Counted from the stretch's first letter, positions 36,701 through 47,962 are shown. The stretch is 64,000 bases of DNA from Puffinus mauretanicus (GCA_023333565.1 JAJKFH010000553.1:682001-746000), one strand, 5' to 3'. Notes: a model not told the origin generated them from the sequence alone. A program made the numbers and translations.

Positions 36701-39516
36701 GCTGCTGATGTATGAGACTGGTGCAGCAACAAGAATTTTGCTTTTTATTTCTGAATTTGGCAATTGAGAGACTTCTCTTTAGCAGCATATGCTCAGGGTT
36801 AGTATAGATCACTAATGTTCACATAAAAAGCGGCTGCCAAAGTGGTTGCTCATGTGGTTCTAGGCATCACTCCTGGCAAATTCCACAACCCTCTGAGGAT
36901 GCTTGGGAGGTGACTCCAAGAGTTCAAGCTCAGGGCACTTCTCTTAAATGTTATTTAGAAGGTGGATTACAGTAGCTGCTACAGTTTGTCATGTAAAATA
37001 CTACAGAAATGAATAAGGAATAGACTCTTCCCAAAACCATTTGCACCTTATACTGTAGTGGGAGGAAGGGGTAAGATGATTGAAGCCTTAAGGAAGGGAG
37101 GTGGGCAGGGGGGAATTGGGGTTCTGATTTCATGAATCTGAATCCCATGTTCTAGCAACAGCTGTGCTATACTCTCTTTCTGGCTCTATGTTTCTATGTT
37201 GTTTCATCACAACAAGATGATTATCTGCCCCTCAGTTTCTGAAAACCAGGTAGTCTCCACTTGCCTAGATCCCCTGGATATGCCCAGCTGGAGTTCTGTT
37301 TGAACACATCCAGCTTTCTGCTTCTCTTGAAGTACTTAGTGTATTGCCTCTTGTAATTAACAGAAAGTGGTGCACCAAGCTAATAAGTTCTTTCTGCCAG
37401 CACCATTTGCTTGCTTTCACTTTCAAGTGGTTATGTATTTTCCAGGTCGCAGCTCAGCTCTCTCTGTCATATTAGAAAGTGAGAAGTAAGCATTTGGAAA
37501 AGTAGCTTGATTATCCTCAGCAGAGAAAGAGAAGAACACCCCCCAAATCGCCCTAGAAAATAGTTTACCTGCAAGTGGCACTCCACTTGAGGGGGCACTG
37601 CACCAGATGAATCACAATGCAAAGTAACTAAGCTGTCTCAAAGAGAAAGGAGGCTGTAAGGATGGGAGAAGCACTGAGCCCCAGTTATTCAGGCTGCAAC
37701 ATTTTCTGAGTGTGTTGCTTTCCTGGGGGCAGGAATGGGAATTATTTCACACCTAGACCTCAGCTGGCATGATTTACTCTTCCTTGCAGTCCTGAGGGTG
37801 TCATCATAAAATATTCCACTGCCCTTTGCCTGCATCATCTGTCCATGCTGGAGAAGGGAACTATAAACACTGGGTAAGGAGAAATAGTTTATTCTCTTAC
37901 ACTGCAAAGAGGAAACCACAACAGAGTATCAAGTAGCTGCTATTAATATGGCCTTGGAGTGGTAGACTGCTTAGTGCTTCAACTTTAGACTGTGGTGAAG
38001 ATGTATACTTCTCATAACTCTAGGTTGTCAAAGAATACTGAATTAGTTCCCACTTTATTATAGCTCAATAGTCACAGGATACTTAATTCCCTCAGTTTCT
38101 GTGTAAACTCCAGCCTCTGAGACTTAAGCATTTTGTATGATACCCTCTTTGTAACTCCGAGAACGTGACCTATGGTGCCTCTTTCAGCCCCAGAAGTAGA
38201 GTTTTTCAATGAGTAAAAATAATACAGGGTTATAATTATAATACAAATTTCCAGGAGTTCTGTGAATCTACAAATGAGATGGTGCAGTCTGGACCATATC
38301 CTCTCAGTGTCTGTGTGAGAACCTGCAAGGGCCTTCTCCTTCTGGACAACTTTTATAGAGCTTGGTATGAGTGAGTCTAGGAGGAGGATTGTTTCCTATT
38401 GATGTGACCTTCAAAAGAAGAGAGAGAATTGAAGGCTCGAGTACAGGCTGAAATGTCTTACTTCGTGAAGGAGATACAAGAAAAGTTGAATTAATTGATG
38501 TATGATTCCCTAAGGGAATAGAATTTTATTAGAGGAAATTACTGCCAAAAAAAAAAAATCTTAAAATAATCAATACCAGCACTTCCAGTTTTTAAGTGCT
38601 ATGAAAGATGGAAGAGGAGAAGAATTTATAATCCAGAGCACAAAAGCTGAATTCAGGGGGCTGTGTGTTTTATTCAAGGTATTGAACAAGCTGATTCTGA
38701 GAAGCAGATATTTTACAGTTTCAATTAGCACAGATTACTTTATTACTTTCTAGGCTACCAGACAGTAATTATTTTTGTAATAAGAAAGCTTTGCAGGTTT
38801 TCTAATTTGCACTGTGTACATATGGAATGAAATACAACAATAAACTATAATGAAAGGAAGTCAGATCTTTTAAGAAGTTAGTCTCTCAGAATGGACAGAT
38901 GGTTCAAGAATACATTGTTGAAAATTAACAGCATGCAAATGTTATAAACGTATCATCAGGCAAATTAATAGTGTTTTTAAGCAAATAGAAAGACAGCATT
39001 TTAAAATTCCTTTCATTAGGGGGTGTGGTAGGAGAATAAGTGGAGCAGTGTGTGTGATATAGCCCTTGTTAGAATGTATTTTTGAAAAAGGAACTGGGAC
39101 AAGTTACATGAATTAATGTATCTGTGTTAATGAATCTGTGTTTCAGGCACTTGTGCCCGAACTCGCTCAACCTACCTAATTTCAGGCACTTAAATAAGGA
39201 ATCTAAGCTGGGAGTATAGTGGTTTTGGGGTTCTTTAATGGGCTCATATTTATCTGTTGATAAGGGTAGGAATGTCCCAGGCCTAAGTGTTGGCCCTATG
39301 CTTCCCCTTACATTGGAAGACTTGGCTTTTGTGCTGGGAAGTGGAAGGTTTACAACACCAAATTTGCACCTGCTAGCACAGGCATCTCAGAGAGGTGACC
39401 AGCTGAGCTCTGCCCTGCTAAATCTTTGGGAGAGAGCTGCTCTCAGGGCACAGATGGTAGATGCTTTTAAGGATTAATATAATTTAAAATCCATTTCCTC
39501 TGTCTTTTAGGATCCA

Positions 39517-39540
39517 CAAATATGGATTTTTCCATATTTG
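39517..39540. repeat. Perfect 10-bp hairpin, TTTT loop
   Basis: CAAATATGGA and its exact reverse complement TCCATATTTG flank TTTT. Each arm is one base away from an SRF CArG box (CC, six A/T, GG). Confidence 0.85.
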
Positions 39541-39700
39541 CCCTGATAAAATGAGAAGAAAGAGTCTATTTGTCTGCCACATGTGTTACATATTACGTGC
39601 TTAAGAAAGACAGAAAACAGTTTTAGTAATTATTAGGATCTTTCCTGTGCTATCACAGATGTACAGAAACTCTGAGACCAGCCTCCCACTGTGCTAGGTG

Positions 39701-39780
39701 TTGTGTGTGTGTATATATATGTGTGTGTATACAGCATACATTGTATATACTTTTTATATATGTATTTTGTGATATATATA
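39701..39780. repeat. Compound TG/TA microsatellite
   Basis: Alternating TG and TA dinucleotide runs (TTGTGTGTGTGTATATATAT, then GTGTGTGTAT) with a degraded TATA-rich continuation ending in GATATATATA. Likely length-polymorphic. Confidence 0.9.
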
Positions 39781-39937
39781 ATGACAGACAGATTGGATAA
39801 AAGCAGATAAGATAGAAGATCAGAGTGCCAGGATAACTGGCTGAAAGGGATCTCTGGTGATCTCTCATCTGCTATTCGGAGTTTAGATGTGCCTTTGTCT
39901 ATATGTTTCCTTCCTTGCTGAGCAATAAAAGAAGAGA

Positions 39938-40226
39938 GACCCTTTCGGTGGTGTCCAGTGACAAGACAAGAGGTAATGGGCAGGCACAAACTGAAACACA
40001 GGGGTTTATGTCTGAACACCAGGAAACACTTTTTTTACTGTGAGGCTGGGTGAGCACTGGAACCAGGTTGCCCAGAGAGGTTGTGGACTCTTCATCCTCA
40101 GAAATATTCAAACGCTGTCTGGACGTGATCCTGGCCAACTGTCTCTAGGTGGCCCTGCTTGAGTGGAGGGGTTGGATAAGATAATCTCCAGAGGTGCCTC
40201 CAGCCTCAACCATTCTGTGATTCTGA
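39938..40226 (+). mobile_element. CR1 LINE 3' end, second avian subfamily
   Basis: A short, 5'-truncated CR1. It reads GTGTCCAGTGACAAGACAAG, GGCACAAACTGAAACACAGG, CACTTTTTTTACTGTGAGGC, TGGAACCAGGTTGCCCAGAG, TCTCTAGGTGGCCCTGCTTG and ends with CCTCAACCATTCTGTGATTC at about 40,205-40,224. The order equals the last part of ORF2 plus the 3' untranslated region. The subfamily differs from the copies at 1-391 and 22 kb: the words around the stop codon and the terminal repeat (ATTCTGTG, not ATTCTATG) are different. Confidence 0.93.
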
Positions 40227-41488
40227 GCTCAGGAAACTAGCTGAGGGAATGAAAGATTTCTGTTTTCTTGAGGAAGAGAAGATCCAGCATTTTGAATGGA
40301 ACTACCTGTCCATTCTGCAAGACACTACTTTACAATAGAGAAGCAATTCCCAAGATGCGTTTCTTTCTACCTTATGCAGTCTGTGACCAAATCTACTGTA
40401 AACAGACATGAGAGAGAGGAAAAAGTGTGCACTGAAGGGTGTACTAGTCTTTTCTTGCCACAAGAATATCAGTTTGAGGATGTACTTTCACGATTTATAC
40501 TGCAAGGCAAGATATCAGAGAGGCTGACCAAGGCACTTCCCAGGTGGTAAAATTATAACTCAGCCTTCCCAGTACATGCACTTACAAGTACAGCTACAAG
40601 CTATGTATGCTGGTCCACCAGTCAGACAGACATTTAATGTAGCGACATGCAAGTCTGCTGCTTTACCCGGTTACAGTTTCCAGCTGTGGGAGTGCAGAGT
40701 TGAAGGGTAAATTCAATTCCCCAGCCTCACTAACAGAAAACGGCTAGTGACACAACTGTAATGGATAAGGGGTGTCACTACTTCAAAACCTATCGAGAGA
40801 CAAGAAGTCAGTTGACATGTACTTGGCAGGTGAAGTGGTTTTTGTCTCTAGTTTCAGGGGACCGAGATGACCAATGGAACACTTCTTGCTGTGATGATAC
40901 TCGCAGCAGCGTAGCCCTTTCTTGTGCACTCTCCTTTGCATAGTGCTGGGAAGACAATGCTAAAAGAGCTGAGCAGGGATTCCACTTGGATGAGTTTGAA
41001 GTGACACCTGTCTCCCATCCTGGTGGCATGCCATGATCTAGCCTGCTTTCATGCTGGCTGACAAACATAGACGTACCAACAGGGCTGGCAATGAAAAACC
41101 AGATCCAGCCAGTGACATTTTCCTGGAAGTTAGAGCAATTAGAATAGAAAACTCTTTTTAGTATTGTTCTCCCTTCATCTCACTTCTCTTTGAGAAGAGG
41201 CCAGAAGTGTGAAGCTGCTACACTTTGATACAGAGAAAGCAAACTAATTTAAAGGGAAGAAGGTGAAAGGGAAAGCAGTTCTGTGTAATGTTAACTTTTT
41301 TGTATCCCCTTGGAAGCTTTTATCTTTGGAGCAATCACCCTTCCTTTTTACAATTGCATAATCAGGATTCAGTTGAGTTTAACATGCACATGCTGTGATA
41401 TTGTTAGTGAATTCATAATACTATGTATTCCAGGGTGCTATCTTCAAGACTAATTGATAATAATAGTTTCATACACGTGAAGGATTCC

Positions 41489-41519
41489 AGCTGCCAGTGC
41501 CCATCAAACACTGGCAGCT
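41489..41519. repeat. Perfect 11-bp hairpin, 9-base loop
   Basis: AGCTGCCAGTG (41,489-41,499) and its exact reverse complement CACTGGCAGCT (41,509-41,519) flank CCCATCAAA. TTTT follows with its last bases at about 41,522, so it looks like a bacterial terminator, but the context is eukaryotic. Confidence 0.85.
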
Positions 41520-44186
41520 TTTCCACTGCAACCTCTTATTGTTGCCATCAACAGGAAGAGATTGTATCTACTGCCTGAGTGAAGAGGACACTGCTGCTTC
41601 CTATATTCATCTCTGCAAAGGACCTTGAGCCCTTCAAAAGGAAGGGAATATGAGAATATAGAGGTTTTTTATTTATTTTGTTATTAACGCAATCAGTGAG
41701 GGGGGTAAATGATTTAAACAAAACTGCCAGAGGAAAGTGATCTCTTGAACTCATCATTTTGAGACTGGATGCCTTGCAGGAAGATCTGCTGTGGTCCAGC
41801 ACAATTTGTCAGGTTCAATAAAGAAGTAACTAGAAGGAATTGTTTGCCCTGCGTTAGATGGGAGGTCAACTTCAATGATCTGACAGTCCCTTTTCCCTCA
41901 AAATTGCTGACTTGTGTTCATAAAGCCCAGAGCAGCTGCAGACACATATGCAAAACCAGCTGCAATTTAAAAGCAGTATTTGGGAATGTTTTCAGCAGTT
42001 CCTCTCTTTATTTATCCCTGCAATATGACCTTACTTTTTCTAAGTGGAGTTTGACTTGCTTTGCACTGGTGTGGCCAGGGCAAAAATCAGTTGTGTTTGT
42101 ATCTAGGTTCCCTGGCAAGAAAATTAAAGTGACTTCTTTTGCAGTTCACTAAGGGGCATTGACAGTGCAGCCACTGATGCACTGAGATATGTCTTTCACT
42201 ACTACTGAGATCTGTAACTCACTGATTTGATTATCATGAGGAAAACAACAGAGAACTGGGGATGCAGAGTGTAAACTGTTTAAACAATAACAGTGGCTCT
42301 TCTCTCGGACATCCTGGTGGTCTTTCAGAAATAACTCACATTGAAGTGCAGGGAAAATATGTGCAAATATATAGATATACAAAAAACCTCTCTGCAACTA
42401 AACACGAAAGCACAGAAATGAGGGACTTGAGGACTGTCCATCACTTTGGTTCCAATAGATAGTCAAATAAATAAAGTCCAGTGACATCTTTACAGCCCTA
42501 ATGGAAAATGGTTTCATCTGGAGAGCTTATGTGTCTACAAAAGTTTCTTAATCTGATGTGTTTTTAGGAATGCAGAAATGCCTTTTCACTTAGAACCATA
42601 AGCAAGGATGAAGGATGAGGTTCTCCTAATCATATTTATTGTCCTGGAGCTGGAAGTCTCAAGCTGTAGCTCCTCATGTTCTATTGTGCAGTGCTGTGAT
42701 TAGGTCTCTGATGCTTGCTGGAGTAAGCAACATGCTTGTTCCTTATCACAGCTCTCTCTCATTATCAGTATTATTAATTTTGTGCAATGTTCTAAATGCT
42801 TTCCAAACTTTCTGATTATAATCTATTGTGCTAGCTTAGACCAGTTCTTCAGCATTTGAAAAAGCTTAAGCAAACAAGCGTTGCCCAGATACTAGTTCAA
42901 GTTGGAGGCTGAGAATGTGAAGGACAGAGCCCCAGCTGGCCATTGTAAAAAGCATGAACAATTATAATTTCTTGGTGAGGAGGGGAAAAGAAATGCATTT
43001 TTAATGGCTACGTTTGTGACTGGGAACAAACAGATGTTTCTACGCAACCCATTGAAGGTGTCAAGATGGCACTAAAAATGCCTTCTATTTCAGACTGGTT
43101 TTAATTTTGATTTAGTTTTGAGGGATGTGAACAGACCCTGAGCTCAGGCTTCCAGACTCCTTTGAATAGTTGATATTCGTAGTTTTCATTAAAAAGCAGC
43201 AAATTACATTTTGAGTAGTTATTTTGGAGAAGATATTTTAAATACACACTTAAGCAAGACTCTGAAGAACAAGAATCAAAAATGTAATTCAGGAACTACA
43301 GAATCACAGAACCATTCACCTACTTAGTGTTTTTTAAAAAAACCCTGATGAATATTAAGTCAAATCTCCTTGTTTTCAAGGATTTTCTTCTAATGTTTTA
43401 GTGCTTGATGTTTGCATAATCCAGGCCTTCAGAAACTAAGATGGCTATAGGTAAAGAAATAAAAGATGAGACTGTAAAAGCCTCGGGAAAAGTCTGTTTT
43501 CTCTGGTGTTTGTACAATGACATGGTTGTGGTTCATACTGTCTGTCTAGGTACCTCCAAAATACAAATAATAACCTTTAGCTGCCCTCAATGCTGCTTTT
43601 ACAGCCCACCTGTTTTAGTACTGCCCTACTGTGTTTCTCTGTGCAGGGAATTCCTTCTAACCACAACTGCATCCCTTCAGAAAGAGGAAAAAACCTCCTT
43701 ATTGTGGAGCTTCAGTGACATTTTATAAATCTCATGACCCTGCTGCTGTGCTGTAGGCTCTCTGCTGTGTCTGGCTTGACGATAATAAGCAATATCTTTA
43801 GCATTGTGATTGCACATCCCTCTGCAGCACTAACTTCCCAACTTCTCTGGAGCTACCAAGGTAGTACTGATGCACACACCAGAAGAATGTTTCCCATGGG
43901 AAATAGAAATTCAAAAATTTCTTCCTCTGTGGGCTCAGAGTGAAAAAGATTCAAATTGTTCTGCAGGACTGAAGTCTGTGTTACTCCCCTTCTGAGACAC
44001 CTCATTGAAACATTGTTGAAGCGTTATATATGAAGGAGCAAACGTGGAGGTATTATTTCATAGCTATGAATATACTTTAAAATATTTTGAAATAAAAAGT
44101 CTGCAAATGAAGTGGGAAGGAGGAGAAAGCTAAATGGAAAAACTGGAATGTATTAAAGCCAAATACTACTTTTTTATTTGAATGAT

Positions 44187-44214
44187 TTCCAAATTTTTCC
44201 ATAGAAATTTGGAA
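44187..44214. repeat. Perfect 10-bp inverted repeat
   Basis: TTCCAAATTT and its exact reverse complement AAATTTGGAA flank the 8-base loop TTCCATAG. Confidence 0.85.
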
Positions 44215-44815
44215 TAGACCAAATGTTTCTATTTTAACAACCCCTTGTTTTTTTCTGTGGAAAGAGTTGGGTTGAGAAGAGATGTTAGCTCAAAAAAGAC
44301 AGGACTACATTTAATAATAGGCATTATAGCTGAAAAGAAACTGCTCTGGCCCTGCTCTGTTTTCTATGCTCAAGCAGAACTGAGGTTTTATTTTGCTCTA
44401 GTACCAACCCATAAAAGTGTGATTAGGAAGTCTGGCTTCAAAGCTGCTATTCAGCAGATGTGCCCATTGTAAAATTAGATCTCTCTTGTTTATTTCCTGT
44501 CTGTTGTTTCCTTTCAAGCGTATCCATTGCCCATCACCACAATGCAAACATGCGCATGGCACAGCAGACATGCTACAAACACCCAGGAAGAATTGATCAG
44601 CCCTTTCTTGTGGTAGAGAATGGAGCCAGAACAATTCTATCTGCTCTTCTGGTACCTTGTGGCTGCCCAGTGTTGTGCTTAGCTGCCATTCCTCTCCAAG
44701 TAAATATGATTACTCTGAGTGGAGCGTTAATAATAAAGGTCTCTGATTGTACATGGCAATTGTGCACATCTTTATCAGCCCCTTTCCAGTGATTATTTTC
44801 CTGGCTCAGAATGTC

Positions 44816-44828
44816 ATGACTCAGTCAT
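44816..44828. promoter_or_regulatory. AP-1/TRE-type palindrome
   Basis: ATGACTCAGTCAT is a 13-base dyad (only the centre base breaks symmetry) containing the exact AP-1 consensus TGACTCA. It lies in an AT-rich block. Binding is inferred from the motif only. Confidence 0.3.
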
Positions 44829-46639
44829 CATGAAAATCCTGCGTGGAAGGCATTCGTTTTCTTGGCCTTCTGGTTCAGTCATACAACTCTACAGTTTTGC
44901 ACAAATAGGAATAAATAAGAAAACCAGTTCAAACACTAAGGGCTGTGTCTTCCTAAAAAAACCAGTATGGTTCCACTTATTTCACAAGCTGTGGTGATTT
45001 ATACTACCTGTTTTTTCTCTGGTCTCTCTGATACGGTTTTAATCCCTACGCAAAATAAAGAAAATAAAGGTGTTTTACCCCCTATAGAACAGATGTGCTG
45101 GTGGTGATCTGGCCAATGATGTCACTCTTTTACTCATTTATTTTTATGAAATAGAGCTGAATTTGTGAATAGTTTTGATCCTCCTAAAACTCCCTTACTT
45201 GGCAGAAGCAGCCCTTGTTAAAGGAAAAGAAATTACCTAGTAATACAGACCATGCAGACCTGGACTACGGATTGGACTGCAAAATGCTACTGTAGTGGAA
45301 AACCTAAAAATCACTAGTCAATATTAAGTCCCTCTGTCAAGGCTGCACTGGTCAGCAGAGCTAATGAAGCTGTCTATGAAATGATAGCAGCAGAGAGAAG
45401 ATAATTTATCCTCATTATTGCTCTGCTCTGCATCTGGCAGCATGTCAAAAAGGCTCTTCTGACGTTGGCTCAGGAATGTGGCTGCTGACAGTAGGAATAG
45501 TTTCAGGCCTGCTGGGATAAAGCCTGAACTGTGCATAGGGCTGAGAGTGGGCTCCCATGTAGCTGTACTGAGCAAGCAACATGCTGTGAGTAATTCTGTC
45601 ATCCACTCTTCATGGTAAGTTGGACCACTCCAGTGGTAGTCAATACTGCTGGGGCACAACGGGATGCATGGGAACTACAGATTGGAAACTTTAGGCTTAG
45701 CTATAAAATTTAGCCTAAAAGACAAAGCTTTATCTCTCGTTCCTGACTCTGGCAACAATCAGAGTAGATTAATTAGTAAATAAGGTCCATTAATGTCAGT
45801 GGACACTAGGCTCTAAGCATGTCCTTTCTATTTTCTCTCTCACCCCTAGTTTAGGGGACAAAGTAACCAGGTGTGAGACAAAAGCAGGCGCTGTTTCATG
45901 GCTTTTTGGTCTGTAGAACTCTTCTAATTTTAGCCCTCTGAAAGTCAGCTGCCTTATAATTAAGGGTTTCAGCTGTTTTTTTCTTTGCCTTCCCTCTCTG
46001 AGGTCGTGTTTACCAGAAGGAAAATAAATAAGAATGCTCCCAAGATAGACTCTAAAATTGTATCCTTAGAAAATGCTGGGTTTAAAATGACTGTGGTCCT
46101 GAAGCTCTTCCCAAGGCCCTGCCTTGATTTCTGTTAAGGGCAGCACTATAAATAAATACAAATAATAGTGAATCTCCAAGTAATATGGTTCTATCGTACA
46201 GCACAAGCTCTAAAAAACAGATCCAACCCTTTGGCTGACCCTGTGACCCCTTGATGGTTTTTCAAGATAGCGGTGAGACTTCAGTGTTACACACCTCTCT
46301 CTGCCCAGTATTGAACTTGCTGAATGCCTTTGTTATTGATGCTTGTTTGTGCTTCCCTGTTACTGTCAAACTCCCTCCTACTAACTACAGACAACTTAGC
46401 TGAGAGGGTCAGGAATAGAGCTTTAGATCCTTCTACCTCCAAGGTTACTGGCACAAACCCCACAGAAACAGCAGCGACTGTAAGTCATTTCAGCATTGCT
46501 GTGATCTGATAGCTTTTGTCACTATGTTGCTCTACTACAAGCCAAACCAGGGATCCAGCAGCCAAAGGATCTCAATAAATACCAGTTCTGTTCTCTACGT
46601 GGCAGAGAGCACTGAAGAGATTTTCATGCAGGACCACTG

Positions 46640-46855
46640 ATATTGGAGTTGCTTAGTCTAGACACTGGTCAGAAGATGATGGTATTCAGATAAATAAAAG
46701 GCAGTAGAAAAAGAGTATACATACCTATTTGCATTAGCTAGAGTACAGCAAGAGCCTTTGGCAGCAGCAACTGAGATTTATGTTAGATATTGGGAAACTC
46801 TTTGCCAATACTAGAGCCTGAGCACTGGGGTGAATTACTTAACCAGGGAACAGGA
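46640..46855 (+). mobile_element. Decayed CR1 LINE fragment
   Basis: The best part is 46,770-46,850: GAGATTTATGTTAGATATTG, GGAAACTCTTTGCCAATACT, GAGCACTGGGG and AACCAGGGAA follow the CR1 3' pattern (AGATTTAGATTAGATATTAG, GAAAAACTTCTT, GCACTGGAACAG, CCAGGGAA). Upstream similarity from about 46,640 (GGAGTTGCTTAGTCTAGA) is weaker. An old copy, on the opposite strand to the CR1 at 48 kb. Confidence 0.55.
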
Positions 46856-46928
46856 GTAAGTGGGTCAAGGATTATCTGCTTTCAGTTAGCACAGCATCTG
46901 GGTCATCAGAGAGGGAACTGAGGTGTCC

Positions 46929-47070
46929 GCTTCTGTTCCTTGCTCTGCCTGTTGCCTTGGATGAGTAACATTTCTTGCTGCTTCTGTTTTGCTGGAGCAT
47001 TAAAGATGCTTTGCAACCCAGAAGTTCAAAGTGCTGTATAAAGTACATTAAAGCTAAACCATGTAGTAGG
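46929..47070 (+). repeat. MIR-like SINE fragment, weak
   Basis: GCTTCTGTTCCTTGCTCTGC, then TTGCCTTGGATGAGTAACAT, matches the MIR-type core (TTCTG, GCTCTGCC, ACCTTGGGCAAGTCACTTAAC). The continuation to GTGCTGTATAAAGTACATTA is only loosely tail-like. Confidence 0.45.
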
Positions 47071-47144
47071 TAAAGCCAAGTATATCCTACAGCCTTAAGT
47101 TTAATCTACAGAAGCACATTCTGTGCTATGAGTAATAATTTATT

Positions 47145-47149
47145 ACTGT
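47145..47149. repeat. Left target-site duplication of the LTR
   Basis: ACTGT directly before the TG of the LTR. The same five bases follow the CA at 47,703-47,707. Confidence 0.85.
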
Positions 47150-47407
47150 TGTCCTGGTTTCAGCTGGGATAGAGTTAACTTTCTTTCTAGTAGCTGGTAT
47201 AGTGCTGTGTTTTGGATTTAGGATGAGAATAAAGTTCGTAACACAGGGATGTTTTCATTACTGCTGAGCAGTGCTTACACAGAGTCAAGGCCTTTTCTGC
47301 TTCTCACCCCACCTCACCAGCAAGAAGGCTGGGGGTGCACAAGAACTTGGGAGGGGACACGGCTGGGACAGCTGGCCCCAACTGACCAAAGGGATATTCC
47401 ATACCAT

Positions 47408-47417
47408 ATGACGTCAT
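47408..47417. promoter_or_regulatory. Palindromic CRE in the LTR U3 region
   Basis: ATGACGTCAT is a perfect 10-base palindrome holding the full CREB/ATF site TGACGTCA, about ten bases upstream of the TATA-like CATAAA. The position suggests an upstream element of the old viral promoter. Confidence 0.5.
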
Positions 47418-47572
47418 GCTCAGTACATAAACTAGGGGAAAAGCTGGCCAGGGGTCCGCTGCTCAGGGATGGGATGGGCATCGGTCAGCGCGTAGTGAGC
47501 AACTGCATTGTGCATCACTTGTTTTGTATGTTCTTTTATCATTATTATTATTTTCCCTTTCTTTTCTGTCCT

Positions 47573-47578
47573 ATTAAA
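47573..47578 (+). promoter_or_regulatory. Polyadenylation signal of the LTR
   Basis: ATTAAA after a T-rich stretch and before GTCTTTATG, in the position expected for the LTR R region. Confidence 0.55.
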
Positions 47579-47702
47579 TTGTCTTTATGTTAGCCCATGA
47601 GTTTTACCTTTTTTTTTTTCCCCTGATTCTCTCTCCCATCCCACTGTGGGGGAGTGAGCAAACAGCTGTGTGGCGTTTAGCTGCCTGCCAGGTTAAACCA
47701 CA

Positions 47703-47707
47703 ACTGT
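47703..47707. repeat. Right target-site duplication of the LTR
   Basis: ACTGT directly after the CA end of the LTR, identical to 47,145-47,149. Confidence 0.85.
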
Positions 47708-47962
47708 AAATTACCAAAAGAGATGATTAATTGTCTTGTATTAGCACTGCATTCTCCAGTGAAATTATCACTTCAGCCGTGGCGTAAAAACATATTTCAT
47801 CTCTTCTTCCCAAAATAAAAACAGTAGCACCTTCTTATGTGTTAATCAAGCCCTCCATTAATCAGGATGACACACCATAATTGTGATTACAGTTAGAAAT
47901 CAATTAATGCTCACCTTAAAATAAAGTGTAGAGAGGGAAGCAATTAAGGTAAGAGCAAGCAC
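47708..47962. other. AT-rich block with many homeodomain-type sites
   Basis: A 255-bp stretch between the LTR and the next CR1 with repeated TAAT/ATTA cores: GATTAATTG at 47,725-47,733, GTTAATCAAG, CATTAATCAGG, CATAATTGTGATTAC, ATCAATTAATGC and GCAATTAAGG. No repeat family is recognised and there are no open frames of note. It resembles conserved non-coding elements, but conservation cannot be seen from one sequence. Confidence 0.35.

Larger units (their letters stand above)
23037..39937. other. Long unique non-coding stretch, no gene seen
   Basis: About 17 kb with no supported gene and no well-supported mobile element. Homopolymer tracts occur at 24,296-24,309 (T), 31,147-31,160 (A), 33,743-33,758 (A) and 38,548-38,559 (A, approximate). 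Motif-rich AT blocks that may be regulatory lie at 27,300-27,430, 28,245-28,330, 29,010-29,190, 35,880-36,075 and 38,690-39,010. A perfect hairpin lies at 39,517-39,540 and a TG/TA microsatellite at 39,701-39,780. The open frames are all short and unrecognised. Confidence 0.5.
40227..46639. other. Unique non-coding DNA, no gene seen
   Basis: No gene or clear mobile element. There are perfect hairpins at 41,489-41,519 and 44,187-44,214 and an AP-1-type palindrome at 44,816-44,828 inside a candidate regulatory block. A weak CR1-like start near 43,299 was rejected. The open frames are short and unrecognised. Confidence 0.5.
47150..47702 (+). mobile_element. Solo LTR of an endogenous retrovirus, ERVL-like
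   Basis: A 553-bp LTR begins TGTCCTGGTTTCAGCTGG and ends GGTTAAACCACA, giving the expected TG...CA ends with TGT/ACA inverted termini. It is flanked by a 5-bp direct repeat, ACTGT. Five-base duplications fit ERVL-type elements, and the starting words are those of a widespread avian LTR group (established knowledge; exact family name not certain). Inside are a full CRE, TGACGTCA, at 47,409-47,416, a CATAAA at 47,426-47,431 where related LTRs have a TATA box, and ATTAAA at 47,573-47,578 as polyadenylation signal. No gag, pol or env sequence is adjacent, so the provirus was removed by LTR-LTR recombination. The 114-codon frame at 47,249-47,593 is not a gene. Confidence 0.93.

Noticed and set aside
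43299..43385. CR1-like start (AGAATCACAGAACCATTC)
   Set aside because: Only the first dozen bases resemble a CR1 3' end; the continuation does not follow.
47249..47593. 114-codon open frame on the plus strand
   Set aside because: Lies wholly inside the solo LTR, which is non-coding.
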